Of a DNA stretch of 54,509 bases, positions 8,114-17,050 are shown piece by piece. The position numbers were made by a program, and so were the translations under genes. The DNA lies in NCBI RefSeq assembly GCF_011089875.1, contig NZ_JAANAS010000038.1, forward strand, positions 1 to 54,509. The letters are read 5' to 3'. Source of the DNA: Psychroflexus maritimus. Lineage in GTDB: Bacteria > Bacteroidota > Bacteroidia > Flavobacteriales > Flavobacteriaceae. The notes under the pieces were generated by a model. The model was not told the origin of the DNA, did not search any database, and saw only the letters and a program-made list of their open reading frames with translations. Numbering within the stretch: position 1 is the stretch's first letter; each line of letters opens with the position of its first letter.

Positions 8114-8895
8114 TATAATTTAATTTCTTTGTAATTACTTGGAATATCAAATGGAAATGACAACTCTTCACCCACATTTAGACTTTTAAATTCTAGCGAT
8201 AAATTTACTTCTTCTTCTTTATTTTTAGCTAAAATATTAATTTTTTTTGGATAAAAAGACTGCTTATTAGTTTGAAAACTAGGATAAGTAATAGTTAGAA
8301 ATTGATTTAATTCAGGATAAATTATCTCTTGTTTTTTAAGTCGAAAATGTTGAGCATCTACATCCATATTTACATTTATTCCCATTTTTGTAGAATGTTT
8401 AAAAGCATATTGATTTTCTTCAAAATTAGCAGAACTTTGTCGGTTATTTAATTGAATTAAACTTTGTGCTAATAGCAAGTTTTGTAATTGATTAAAGTTT
8501 AAATCAACTCCAAGTAAGTTACTTATTAATTCAAAATCTCCATCAAAGTATTCATTATTAATTTTTTCGTAAAACTGAACGCGCTTAGGAGTTATATATA
8601 TTTTAGCTACGGTTATTAATCCAAAAGCCTTGGCACTCATCCAAATTTTTTCATCTTTTTGGATTCGATAGGTAATATTTACCGTTTGACTCATGTTTTT
8701 GTCTCTGTAAGAAGCTTTCATTTTTCCACTTAAGCTTTCAAACCCTGGAAAGCTCTTTTCATGGCTTTTGATTACATTTTTAATAGCCCGTGGTTTTAAA
8801 TCTTCGCCAACCATAGGTTTTTTACTTTTACAAGCTCCTATACATAATATAGTTAAGCTTAGGAGAATAAATCTTACGGCATTATTTTTTAACAT
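8113..8895 (-). CDS. DUF4292 lipoprotein
   Basis: A 260-residue lipoprotein with signal peptide and lipobox IGAC (cysteine near residue 22). The body resembles the DUF4292 family of Bacteroidota, with a LolA/LolB-like pattern of beta-strands (FPGFESLSGKMKASYRDKNMSQTVNITYRIQKDEKIWMSA...). A role in lipoprotein or outer-membrane handling is inferred from that resemblance only. It overlaps the upstream TPR gene by 14 nt and the downstream EnvC-like gene by 1 nt, so the three are made together. Confidence 0.85.
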   Translation of the reverse strand: MLKNNAVRFILLSLTILCIGACKSKKPMVGEDLKPRAIKNVIKSHEKSFPGFESLSGKMKASYRDKNMSQTVNITYRIQKDEKIWMSAKAFGLITVAKIYITPKRVQFYEKINNEYFDGDFELISNLLGVDLNFNQLQNLLLAQSLIQLNNRQSSANFEENQYAFKHSTKMGINVNMDVDAQHFRLKKQEIIYPELNQFLTITYPSFQTNKQSFYPKKINILAKNKEEEVNLSLEFKSLNVGEELSFPFDIPSNYKEIKL

Positions 8896-10246
8896 CTAAA
8901 GCTTTATTTTTAAATTTTTCTGTTTCTTTTTCATTACCTAAAACGCTGTGTGCCTCACTTAATTGTTCAAAAAAAGCAACTTCTAATTCAGGTTGATCGA
9001 ATACATAGCTTAAACCTTCTTCAAGTATTTCAATTGCCTTTTCAGGCTGATCTAGATTGTTTTTTGCTATTCCGTTAAGTAAATATAAAACAGCTTGCGC
9101 AGGAAATTGGTCTAAGGCCTCTGTAGCGCTTTTTTCAGCGTCTTCAAACTTTAATAAATCAATTTCAAGGAGAATAATCTTCTTAAGTAATTGAAAGTTG
9201 TTGGGTTGATCTACCAGTGCTTTTTTATAACTAGCCAAGGCCTTTTCTGGTTGATTGTTTTTTAACTGAAAGTTCCCTAATTCCCTATTACTAGCAGAAC
9301 TTTTTCCTTCTTCTATAGCTTGATCTAATAAATTAATTAATTGCGATTTATAAGCGGGGTTATTTTCAGCTATTTCTTTAAAAGTACTGATTACTTGTAC
9401 TTTTTGCTCTTCTGGAATTTGGTTGTTATTAACCACCTTTTCTGCATAAGGAAAAGCTTTATTTACTTTTCCTTCACTTATATAGAAAAGACTTAATACA
9501 ACTTGTAAATCTTGATTATTTGGAGCAATTTTTTCTAATTGCAATGCAGTTTCTTCAATTTTTTTGGTCTTTCCCTGAAGTTTATAAAAACCGATTAAAC
9601 GAATATATAAATCTTGATTTTCAGGTGTTTGTTTAATTTGATTTTGATAAAACTTTATAGCCGATTTATAGTCTTCTGATTCTTTAAAAATAACATCTCG
9701 TAAATTGTACAATTGATTTGAATTTCCTCTAACTTCAACCAATTGATTAAGGCTTTTTTCGGCTTCTTTGTATTGATTAATGATGAGGTGTAAATTAACT
9801 TTCAACGCTAAATAATCAATATCATTTTTACTTAAACTTTCTAGTAATTTAATCCCTTTTTTGTAATTCTTTTGGGCCTTATATACTTTTAGCAAGTTTT
9901 CTTGAATGTGAAACTTTTGTTTATCATTAGCTAAATCAATTGCTTTTAAAAAATTTTCTTCGGCTTCTTTGTGATTTTTTAAATCCAAGTGGTTTTTCCC
10001 TAATTCTAGATAAATGACCATTTCTTCAAGGTCTAATTTCTTTATTTTTTCTAAGTTTTCAATAGCTTGTTCCTGATTTTCAATAGCTCGTTGAGCAATA
10101 GCTTTAAAGAAAAGTTCTTGAAATTGGTCTGAAACATTTCCTAAGTCGTCTTGATTTACAGCGCTAGCAAGGTCTTCTTGTGGTTGAGCCATTAGCACAA
10201 AGCCAAGTAAAAATAGCAAGTAAAATAATGGTTTATGTTTCATCAT
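8882..10246 (-). CDS. Tetratricopeptide repeat protein
   Basis: A 454-residue exported protein with an N-terminal signal peptide (MMKHKPLFYLLFLLGFVLMAQ) followed by about ten TPR-like helical hairpins, for example AIENLEKIKKLDLEEMVIYLELGKNHLDLKNHKEAEENFLKAIDLA and ASYKKALVDQPNNFQLLKKI. A protein-protein scaffold in the periplasm. First gene of the TPR-DUF4292-EnvC operon, which suggests a joint role in cell-wall or envelope assembly (inference). A weak -7 box (TAATATTG, 7 of 8, at 10260-10267 on the minus strand) lies just upstream. Confidence 0.9.
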   Translation of the reverse strand: MMKHKPLFYLLFLLGFVLMAQPQEDLASAVNQDDLGNVSDQFQELFFKAIAQRAIENQEQAIENLEKIKKLDLEEMVIYLELGKNHLDLKNHKEAEENFLKAIDLANDKQKFHIQENLLKVYKAQKNYKKGIKLLESLSKNDIDYLALKVNLHLIINQYKEAEKSLNQLVEVRGNSNQLYNLRDVIFKESEDYKSAIKFYQNQIKQTPENQDLYIRLIGFYKLQGKTKKIEETALQLEKIAPNNQDLQVVLSLFYISEGKVNKAFPYAEKVVNNNQIPEEQKVQVISTFKEIAENNPAYKSQLINLLDQAIEEGKSSASNRELGNFQLKNNQPEKALASYKKALVDQPNNFQLLKKIILLEIDLLKFEDAEKSATEALDQFPAQAVLYLLNGIAKNNLDQPEKAIEILEEGLSYVFDQPELEVAFFEQLSEAHSVLGNEKETEKFKNKALDVKK

Positions 10247-10301
10247 TAGTATAATTTTCCAATATTAAAACGTTTCTTGACTTTGCTTAATTGCAGATTT
10301 C

Positions 10302-10330
10302 AAGAACCGAACTTTCAATTTAGCACTAAT
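10302..10330 (-). repeat. Remnant of the ParDE-cassette trailer
   Basis: Read on the minus strand this holds GCTAAATTGAAAGTTCGGTT, which resembles the sequence downstream of the intact parE gene at 39067-39088 (GCTGAAATGAAAGGTTCGGT). A GGGTTTG precedes it in both places. This indicates that the dead and intact toxin genes once had the same downstream element. Confidence 0.5.
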
Positions 10331-10384
10331 CTTTAAATTATAAACAAACCCGCAATTATGCAAAACCACTATTTTAGCTAGTTT

Positions 10385-10690
10385 TTATTCACTAAGTCTG
10401 TTTTTCAAGTCCATTTGTTCGTGCAAAATTCACGTAAGTTCAATCGGCTGCTTCATTCGTTTGCGATAAAAAACAATATGCCGATTAGTTTTTAGTCCAA
10501 CTAATTTTTTGTTATCCCATCATAGTTTTTCTAATTCGAGCTTGTACGCAATGTCTTGAAAATTGTTGAATAGCAAGTTCTCCTATTTATCAACTTGTTG
10601 TTCAGACCACTTTTCAATCGTATTTTCCTAAATTCCCTTCACTTTTTCATCCGCTCAAATTGATTACAAATTGCTAATCAGCCTTTAAAT
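10385..10690 (-). pseudogene. Decayed RelE/ParE toxin gene
   Basis: The gap between the TPR gene and the nucleotidyltransferase is not empty. On the minus strand it translates, with several in-frame stops and at least one frameshift, to fragments that match the intact ParE at 38723-39013: KGI-stop-ENTIEKWSEQQVDK against NGIWEYTLENWSENQADR, then KKLVGLKTNRHIVFYRKRMKQPIELT against SDLFGLKANRHVIFYRKSELNPIEIT, then ILHEQMDLKN against ILHERMDLKK. Three former sense codons are now stops (W to stop, Y to stop, R to stop). No ParD remnant is visible upstream; it has been lost or has diverged. It is non-functional. Confidence 0.85.
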
Positions 10691-10741
10691 CACTTCAACA
10701 TCTTTCCCAGTTTGATCAAAATTATTTATCAAACCCAACTT

Positions 10742-11755
10742 CTACTCCAAAACCGAATAATCGCCAATGCTAATTTTGGTAAATTTTCCATCAAATTTAG
10801 CATGATTACCCATCATAGCTTCGTCTAAATTAGCATTTTTTATATGGCTATTTTCTTGGATTAGCGAATTTTTAATGCTTGAGTTTTCAACTATGGTGTT
10901 ATTTCCAAGGGAAACATTAGGACCAATAGTAGCATTTTTTAACACCACATTTTCGCCAATAAAACACGGAGGAATAATTTCTGAATTCTCTTTTTTATGT
11001 GAATTAGAAATTAGTATTTCTGCTTCGTCTTTATGAAGAAAACCTAACATTCTAGTATTGGTTTCTACGGTTACATTTTTGTTTCCGCAGTCCATCCATT
11101 CATCTACTTTTCCGGGTTTAAAGATAGCACCTTTTTGCTTCATTTTTTCAATACCATCATTAATTTGGTATTCTCCACCGCGAATAATATTTTCATCAAG
11201 TACCTTTTGTAATTCGCCCTTTAAAACCCCTACATCTTTAAAATAGTAAATTCCTATAACCGCTAAATCGCTAACAAATTCGCTAGGTTTTTCAACTAAA
11301 TCGGTAATATTTCCTGCTTCATTTAGTTTTATTACTCCATAAGCATTTGGATTTTCAACTTGTTTCACCCACATTACTGCGTCAGCCTCTTTATCTAAGT
11401 TGAAATCGGCTTTAAATAAAGTATCGGCATAAGCTACTACCGCAGGTCCTTCTAACGAATCTTTAGCACACATAATGGCGTGTCCTGTTCCTAAGGGCTG
11501 GTCTTGTACGTAAATACTAGCTTTTGCTCCAAGGTTTTCAGCTACTTTAGTTAATTGATTTTCAATTTCTTTTCCAAAATCTTTTCCAATAATAAAGGCT
11601 ATTTCATCAATAGGTTCGTTTAAAACTTGAGCTATATCCTCAACCAAGCGCTGCACTATTGGCTTCCCGGCAATAGGAATAAGCGGTTTAGGAACGGTTA
11701 GCGTATGTGGTCTTAATCGTGAGCCTCTTCCGGCCATGGGTACAATAATTTTCAT
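10742..11755 (-). CDS. Sugar-1-phosphate nucleotidyltransferase
   Basis: Forms NDP-sugars from NTP and sugar-1-phosphate for surface polysaccharides. The 337-residue protein begins with the nucleotide-binding signature MKIIVPMAGRGSRLRPHTLTVPKPLIPIAGKP, has a Rossmann-like catalytic part to about residue 235, and a C-terminal left-handed beta-helix of hexapeptide-like repeats (ENVVLKNATIGPNVSLGNNTIVENSSIKNSLI). It belongs to the GlmU/RmlA-like group; the exact sugar cannot be read from sequence. It lies 26 nt downstream of dut and follows a flippase, which fits polysaccharide assembly. Confidence 0.93.
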   Translation of the reverse strand: MKIIVPMAGRGSRLRPHTLTVPKPLIPIAGKPIVQRLVEDIAQVLNEPIDEIAFIIGKDFGKEIENQLTKVAENLGAKASIYVQDQPLGTGHAIMCAKDSLEGPAVVAYADTLFKADFNLDKEADAVMWVKQVENPNAYGVIKLNEAGNITDLVEKPSEFVSDLAVIGIYYFKDVGVLKGELQKVLDENIIRGGEYQINDGIEKMKQKGAIFKPGKVDEWMDCGNKNVTVETNTRMLGFLHKDEAEILISNSHKKENSEIIPPCFIGENVVLKNATIGPNVSLGNNTIVENSSIKNSLIQENSHIKNANLDEAMMGNHAKFDGKFTKISIGDYSVLE

Positions 11756-11781
11756 TTTCTTATTTTTTGTATTATAGTAGT

Positions 11782-12213
11782 TTATTTTCCAGTACTTCCA
11801 AAACCGCCCTCACCACGTTGGGTTTCAGAAAGTTGTTCTACTTCAATAAATTGAGCTTGTTGATAGCTAGCAAAAACAAGCTGTGCAATTCGGTCTCCTT
11901 GATTCACTTCAAAAGCTTCATTAGAGAGATTAATCAAAATTACGCCAATTTCGCCTCGGTAATCAGCATCAATTGTGCCTGGCGAATTAAGAACGCTAAT
12001 CCCTTTTTTAAGGGCTAATCCACTTCGGGGCCTTACTTGAGCTTCAGTACCTTTTGGTAACTCAATAAACAAGCCTGTTTTTATTAGTTTTCGCTCAAAT
12101 GGTTTTAAAGTTACGGGCGTTTCTACTTGAGCACGTAAATCTACTCCCGCCGAAAGCTCCGTTTCATAAGTGGGTAGCGCGTTTTCTGACCTATTAATAA
12201 GTTTTACTTTCAT
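11782..12213 (-). CDS. dut: dUTP diphosphatase
   Basis: Hydrolyses dUTP to dUMP and pyrophosphate, keeping uracil out of DNA and supplying dTMP synthesis. The 143-residue trimeric dUTPase shows the five family motifs: AGVDLRA (motif 1), RPRSGLA (motif 2), [11 protein letters not shown] (motif 3), GDRIAQLVF (motif 4) and the C-terminal GGFGSTGK (motif 5). Length is typical. Its own promoter box lies at 12242-12249 (minus strand) and it probably co-transcribes with the nucleotidyltransferase. Confidence 0.97.
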   Translation of the reverse strand: MKVKLINRSENALPTYETELSAGVDLRAQVETPVTLKPFERKLIKTGLFIELPKGTEAQVRPRSGLALKKGISVLNSPGTIDADYRGEIGVILINLSNEAFEVNQGDRIAQLVFASYQQAQFIEVEQLSETQRGEGGFGSTGK

Positions 12214-12241
12214 TTGTTTATTTCTATTATTTTCTAAACGT

Positions 12242-12249
12242 CAAATGTA
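12242..12249 (-). promoter_or_regulatory. -7 promoter box of dut
   Basis: On the minus strand this reads TACATTTG (TAnnTTTG), 28 nt before the dut start codon, inside the 72-nt gap after the flippase gene. Confidence 0.65.
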
Positions 12250-12285
12250 ACACGTATAATAATTCTTATGCTTGTACAAAAATTT

Positions 12286-13764
12286 TTAAGTGCGTGTTTC
12301 ATCTGAATTCTGATTGTTTGATGGCTTTAGTAACTGAATAAGTTCAGCTTTTTCGCCAAAATAAATAATTGTTGCAAATATTAAAATAAGTAGCGTACCT
12401 ACCGCATAATTTTCTCTAAATCCGTAAAATGCTAACGCCGAAAAACCAACAGCCACCAACAAATACAAGCTAATTTTTGAAGTTGAATAAGGGATTTTGT
12501 AGTATTTCTGACCGAAGAAATACGAAAGTATCATCATTAAGAAATAAGCCAAAAGTGTAGCTCCGGCTGAAGCGTAATAGCCATAAACAGGAATCAAAGT
12601 TAAATTAATAACAACAGTAACTATTGCACCTAAACTTGAAATATAAGCTCCAAATTTAGTGCGATCGGTGACTTTATACCAAACTGAAAGATTGTGATAT
12701 AAACCTAAAAACAAGTTGGCTAATAAAATAACCGGTACAATGTCCATGGCTTCATAGTAACTTTCGTCACGAATTAAAATTACTTTAAAAAGATCGACAA
12801 AAACCAAGACCACCAATAAAATAAATCCTCCTAAAATGGAATAATACTTAGTAATAATAGCATAAGCTTTGGTGGGGTTGGCCGATTTTGCATGACTAAA
12901 AAAGAAGGGTTCTACGCCTAAGCGAAAAGCCGTTCCAAAAAGCGTCATAAACATTCCTAATTTATAACAAGCTGAGTAAATACCCACTTGCTCTTTGGCA
13001 ATGTCCTGCGGAAGCAAACGCTCCAATAAAATTCGGTCCAACACTTCATTAATGCTATACGCCAACCCTGCCACTAAAACAGGTAAAGCGTAATTCATCA
13101 TACGCTTCCAAAGTTGTTTGTTGAATTGGAATTCCACTTGCTTAAAAAATTCAACCAAAAGCAGTAAAGTCAGCGCACTTGAAATGAATAGCGAAATAAA
13201 AATATAATTCACCTCGTAATCTTCTATATAGATAGACTCTAGCACCGAAAACTTTTTGCTCCAGTCTTTGAGGTAAAGTAAAAAGAAGATATTTAAACCT
13301 AAATTTAGACTTACATTTAGGGTTTTAATTACGGCATATTTAATGGGTTTTCCTTTGGCTCTGAGCCAAGCAAACGGAATGACTGCAAGCGCATCTAAAG
13401 CAAGAATGCCTATGACCAGTTTTAAAATGGGAGTTTCAATTCTTGTAAATTGATGAATAGGCTCTAAAAAAACGAAGCCCAACACCACAAATATTAATGT
13501 GCTAAGGCTAATGGACCAATGGGAAGTATGAATGACCTGCTCAGGATTTTCCTCTTTATTGTAAAACCGAAAAAATGCAGTTTCCATTCCGTAAGAAAGT
13601 ACCACATTAAAAATAACAAAGTAGGCAAAAATAAGCGAATAATCCCCAAAGTTACTGTTCTCTAAAATCCCTGTATAAAGTGGTAACAACAAGACCGAAA
13701 TTAATCTCGGCAACACGGTAGAAAGTCCGTAAATAAAAGTTTGTTGAAAAAGTTTTTTAAACAC
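12286..13764 (-). CDS. Polysaccharide flippase (MATE/MOP superfamily)
   Basis: A 492-residue inner-membrane protein with about 12-14 hydrophobic segments, starting FKKLFQQTFIYGLSTVLPRLISVLLLPLYTGIL, the usual N-terminus of Wzx-like oligosaccharide flippases. It would move lipid-linked sugar intermediates across the inner membrane. The start codon is GTG at 13764. A near-consensus -7 box (TATCTTTA) lies at 13794-13801 on the minus strand. The downstream dut and nucleotidyltransferase genes are on the same strand; the substrate is unknown. Confidence 0.9.
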   Translation of the reverse strand: MFKKLFQQTFIYGLSTVLPRLISVLLLPLYTGILENSNFGDYSLIFAYFVIFNVVLSYGMETAFFRFYNKEENPEQVIHTSHWSISLSTLIFVVLGFVFLEPIHQFTRIETPILKLVIGILALDALAVIPFAWLRAKGKPIKYAVIKTLNVSLNLGLNIFFLLYLKDWSKKFSVLESIYIEDYEVNYIFISLFISSALTLLLLVEFFKQVEFQFNKQLWKRMMNYALPVLVAGLAYSINEVLDRILLERLLPQDIAKEQVGIYSACYKLGMFMTLFGTAFRLGVEPFFFSHAKSANPTKAYAIITKYYSILGGFILLVVLVFVDLFKVILIRDESYYEAMDIVPVILLANLFLGLYHNLSVWYKVTDRTKFGAYISSLGAIVTVVINLTLIPVYGYYASAGATLLAYFLMMILSYFFGQKYYKIPYSTSKISLYLLVAVGFSALAFYGFRENYAVGTLLILIFATIIYFGEKAELIQLLKPSNNQNSDETRT

Positions 13765-13996
13765 GGTTTTAGTTTAAAGTTTAGGTTTTGGGGTAAAGAT
13801 ACAATTTTAAGGGAAGTTTGGAAGTTTGGGGAGTTTAGTAATTATAAATTTTAAATCGAACCTCTCTGTGTGCTTTGTGTATCTGTGGTGATTCAAGAGA
13901 TAGGAGATGAGATAAAAAAATGAAATTTTGTAATAAGTGATTTGGTAGTTGGGAGTAGGGAAGTTTGATTATAGAATGAACACAGCTTTGCGACTT

Positions 13997-14286
13997 TGCG
14001 TGAAATAAAGAAGAGAGCTTGGCAACTTTGCGCCTTTGCGAGGAAAAAAAGAATTAAGTAACACATACAAAGAATTAAGATTTCGTGAATTGTAAATTAA
14101 AAATGAATTTCTCTGTGTGCTTTGCGTTTTAAGCTCTATGTTCTCTGCGTGAAATAAAGAAGAGAGCTTGGCAACTTTACGTCTTAGCGCCTTTGCGAGG
14201 AAAAAAAGAATTAAGTAGCACATACAAAGAATTAAGGTTTCGTGAATTGTAAATTAAAAATGAATTTCTCTGTGTGTTTTGTGTTT
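13997..14286. repeat. Tandem pair of a 130-140-bp intergenic repeat
   Basis: Copy 1 runs about 13997-14127 and copy 2 about 14146-14286, offset 149-150 nt. They share GTGAAATAAAGAAGAGAGCT, then a CTTTGCG-rich segment, AAAGAATTAAG and CTCTGTGTG. Copy 2 has about 10 extra bases in the CTTTGCG segment. Short pieces with CTTTGCG and CTCTGTG are a widespread Bacteroidota intergenic family (from general knowledge, not a search). Confidence 0.8.
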
Positions 14287-14590
14287 CTGTGATGATTTAA
14301 ACGAAAAGTTTGGAAGGTTGGGGGTAAGATGTTGGATATGGTAAGTTAAATTTGAGAAAAAAGATACTTAAAACATGAATTTTATTTAAAAAAATTACCC
14401 CCTCCTTTATGCTGAGTCCAATCGAAATACTTGATGGGGCTGGAGGAGGCTTCTGTGTCTTTGTGGTAAAAGTTAAATACGAAGAAAATTTTTAACGACA
14501 CCAATTAAAAAAGAAGAACCAAAAATCGCAAATCGATTGACCTGGTGTTTCCATAAAAAACCAATAACCTCTTCTTTCTTATGGATGTAA

Positions 14591-14655
14591 TTTTTTTAGG
14601 GGTTTTTATGTAAAGATGTTAAATTTAAAAACTTTACCCCTAAAAAAAAGGGGGT
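14591..14655. promoter_or_regulatory. Competing inverted repeats upstream of glnN
   Basis: A 13-bp perfect inverted repeat pairs 14591-14603 with 14636-14648 (TTTTTTTAGGGGT/ACCCCTAAAAAAA). The segment ACCCC (14636-14640) can instead pair with GGGGT at 14651-14655. The element ends 16 nt before the -7 box, so it acts on DNA or on an upstream transcript, not in the glnN leader. Possible operator or end of a small RNA. Confidence 0.45.
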
Positions 14656-14671
14656 GTGTTTCTAAAATTTA

Positions 14672-14679
14672 TATTTTTG
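14672..14679 (+). promoter_or_regulatory. -7 promoter box of glnN
   Basis: TATTTTTG, an exact consensus match, 22 nt before the ATG at 14702. Confidence 0.75.
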
Positions 14680-14701
14680 CCTAGAAATATAAACAAAAAT
14701 C

Positions 14702-16885
14702 ATGGCAACACTTAGATTTAATGCAATCAAACAGACCTTAAAACGAAAACCAGTTAAGGTCTCTGAACCAGAAAGAAGATCAGAAGTTTTTGGTAAAAAC
14801 GTATTTGGAGAGCAGGCTATGCGTCAATACCTAACCAAAGATTCTTTTAATTCTGTGATGGAAGCAATTGATAAAGGCACCAAAATTGATCGTAATCTTG
14901 CCGATCATATTTCAACAGGAATGAAAGAATGGGCTATTAGTAAAGGAGCAACGCATTACACGCATTGGTTCCAGCCACTAACAGGATCAACCGCTGAAAA
15001 ACACGACGCGTTTTTTGAAACAGTAGGCGATGGTAGAGCTATTGAAAAATTTAATGGAGGACAATTAGTTCAACAAGAGCCAGATGCTTCTTCTTTACCA
15101 CATGGAGGAATCAGAAACACCTTCGAAGCTCGTGGTTATACTGCTTGGGATCCTACTTCTCCTGCATTTATCTGGGGTACTACACTTTGTATTCCAACGA
15201 TTTTTGTTTCCTATACAGGCGAAGCATTAGATTACAAAACTCCTCTTTTGCGTTCGTTAAGCGCTTTAGATAAAGCAGCTACAGATGTAGCTAAATACTT
15301 CGATAAAAAAGTTTCTAAAGTTACCGCCACTTTAGGCTGGGAACAAGAATATTTCCTCATTGACTCGGCTTTAGTTTCCTCAAGACCAGATTTATTGATG
15401 TCTGGAAGAACTTTATTAGGTCACTCGCCAGCTAAAGGTCAGCAATTAGATGATCATTATTTTGGATCAATTCCTACCCGCGTGTTAAATTATATGCGCG
15501 ATTTAGAAACGCAGTGTATGTACTTGGGTATTCCTGTAAAAACCAGGCATAATGAAGTGGCTCCCAACCAATTTGAGTTAGCTCCAATTTTTGAAGAAGC
15601 TAACTTAGCGGTAGATCATAATTCATTATTGATGGAAGTAATGCACAAAACTGCAGAACGTCATCACTTTGCGGTACTTTTTCATGAGAAACCTTTTGCC
15701 AACGTTAACGGAAGCGGTAAACACAACAATTGGTCTTTGGCAACAGATACAGGTTCAAACTTGTTGAGCCCGAGCAAAAAACCAATGAAAAACCTTCAGT
15801 TCTTAACCTTTTTTGTAAATACCATAAAAGCTTTTCACGATCACGAAGAATTAATGCGTGCTACTATTGCTTCGGCATCTAATGATCATCGTTTAGGTGC
15901 TAACGAAGCCCCACCAGCTATTATGTCGGTCTTCATAGGTTCTCAATTAACCAAGGTTTTAGATGAACTTGAAAAAGTAACAGATGGTAAACTTTCGCCA
16001 GAAGAAAAAACCGATTTAAAATTAAACGTAGTAGGTAAAATCCCTGAAATTTTATTAGATAATACCGATCGTAACCGTACTTCTCCATTTGCTTTTACAG
16101 GTAATAAATTTGAATTAAGAGCCGTAGGCTCAACCGCTAATTGTGCCGACCCAATGACGCTTTTAAATGCCATTGTTGCTAAGCAGTTGAAAGAATTTAA
16201 AGCTGAGGTAGATGCATTGATTGCTAAAAAAATGAAAAAAGATGATGCTATTTTTAATGTGTTAAGAGAGTACATTAAGGCGTCTAAGAAAATTAGATTT
16301 GAAGGCGATGGTTACGGAAAAGCTTGGGAAGAAGAAGCAGCTAAACGTGGGCTGAGTAATAATAAAACTACGCCAATTGCATTGCAACCAAAAATTTCTC
16401 ATCAAGCCAAAACACTTTACTCTGGTCTTCAAATTATGAATGAAAGAGAGGTTGTTGCTCGTTATGAAATTGAAATTGAAGATTATGCAAAAGAAATTCA
16501 GATTGAAGGTAGAGCTTTAGGAGATATTGCCCGAAATCATGTTATTCCAACGGCTATCAAATACCAAAATGTGCTTATTAAAAATGTACGCGGCCTAAAA
16601 GAACTTTATGGCGAATCTTTCATGAGCAAAGCACAGGAGCAAATGAATATTATTGATGCTATTTCAACTCATATTGAGCGCATCAACGCTAGCATTGAAG
16701 AGATGATTGAAGCTAGAAAAAAAGCAAATAACCTTGAAGATGCTACGCAAAAAGCTTTTGCTTATTGTGATGAAGTAAAACCCCACTTTGAAACCATACG
16801 CTACCATTGTGATAAACTAGAATTGTTAGTGGACGACGAATTATGGCCACTAACTAAATATAGAGAAATGTTGTTTACTAGATAA
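14702..16885 (+). CDS. glnN: Glutamine synthetase type III
   Basis: Makes glutamine from glutamate, ammonia and ATP. At 727 residues it is the large GSIII form typical of Bacteroidota, about 250 residues longer than GSI. Recognisable GSIII blocks are THYTHWFQPLTGSTAEKHDAFF near residue 83, GWEQEYFLID near 216, the substrate/metal block NEVAPNQFELAPIFEEAN, and NVNGSGKHNNWSL near 338. Single gene with its own promoter and terminator. The inverted repeats at 14591-14655 may contribute to nitrogen-responsive control (inference). Confidence 0.97.
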   Translation: MATLRFNAIKQTLKRKPVKVSEPERRSEVFGKNVFGEQAMRQYLTKDSFNSVMEAIDKGTKIDRNLADHISTGMKEWAISKGATHYTHWFQPLTGSTAEKHDAFFETVGDGRAIEKFNGGQLVQQEPDASSLPHGGIRNTFEARGYTAWDPTSPAFIWGTTLCIPTIFVSYTGEALDYKTPLLRSLSALDKAATDVAKYFDKKVSKVTATLGWEQEYFLIDSALVSSRPDLLMSGRTLLGHSPAKGQQLDDHYFGSIPTRVLNYMRDLETQCMYLGIPVKTRHNEVAPNQFELAPIFEEANLAVDHNSLLMEVMHKTAERHHFAVLFHEKPFANVNGSGKHNNWSLATDTGSNLLSPSKKPMKNLQFLTFFVNTIKAFHDHEELMRATIASASNDHRLGANEAPPAIMSVFIGSQLTKVLDELEKVTDGKLSPEEKTDLKLNVVGKIPEILLDNTDRNRTSPFAFTGNKFELRAVGSTANCADPMTLLNAIVAKQLKEFKAEVDALIAKKMKKDDAIFNVLREYIKASKKIRFEGDGYGKAWEEEAAKRGLSNNKTTPIALQPKISHQAKTLYSGLQIMNEREVVARYEIEIEDYAKEIQIEGRALGDIARNHVIPTAIKYQNVLIKNVRGLKELYGESFMSKAQEQMNIIDAISTHIERINASIEEMIEARKKANNLEDATQKAFAYCDEVKPHFETIRYHCDKLELLVDDELWPLTKYREMLFTR

Positions 16886-16904
16886 ATCTATTTTAAACTC
16901 AACT

Positions 16905-16940
16905 AAAAAAGGCTATTCAATTTATTGTATAGCCTTTTTT
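16905..16940 (+). terminator. Terminator of glnN
   Basis: A perfect 12-bp stem AAAAAAGGCTAT/ATAGCCTTTTTT (16905-16916 and 16929-16940) with a 12-nt loop, beginning 19 nt after the stop codon. Confidence 0.9.
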
Positions 16941-17022
16941 TTAGCTAATAATCCGTTTTTCTCCTAGTCGATTGAATGAAAATTTGATTTTTGTCATTTT
17001 TGTAAATAATAATTGACACATC

Positions 17023-17036
17023 GTAACATAAGTTAC
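17023..17036. promoter_or_regulatory. Short palindrome upstream of the efflux promoter
   Basis: GTAAC-ATAA-GTTAC, two 5-bp arms separated by 4 nt, 22 nt upstream of the -7 box at 17059. Position and form fit a regulator half-site pair; no cognate regulator gene is adjacent. Confidence 0.4.
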
Positions 17037-17050
17037 CAATAGAAATATTC

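Larger units (their letters stand above)
13765..14701. other. Long intergenic region with direct repeats and palindromes
   Basis: No gene is supported here; the open frame on the minus strand at 13969-14223 is repeat-derived (see rejected items). The region holds the roughly 130-bp direct repeat pair at 13997-14286, partial copies of the same family near 13861-13890 and 14450-14470, a G/C-rich imperfect inverted pair near 14400-14447, and paired inverted repeats just upstream of the glutamine synthetase promoter (14591-14655). Confidence 0.6.

Noticed and set aside
13969-14223. Minus-strand 84-codon frame (product with FFLAKALRRKVAKLSSL)
   Set aside because: It lies entirely on the CTTTGCG/CTCTGTG intergenic repeat and repeats its own peptide where the DNA repeat recurs. 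Such frames are common spurious annotations in Bacteroidota.
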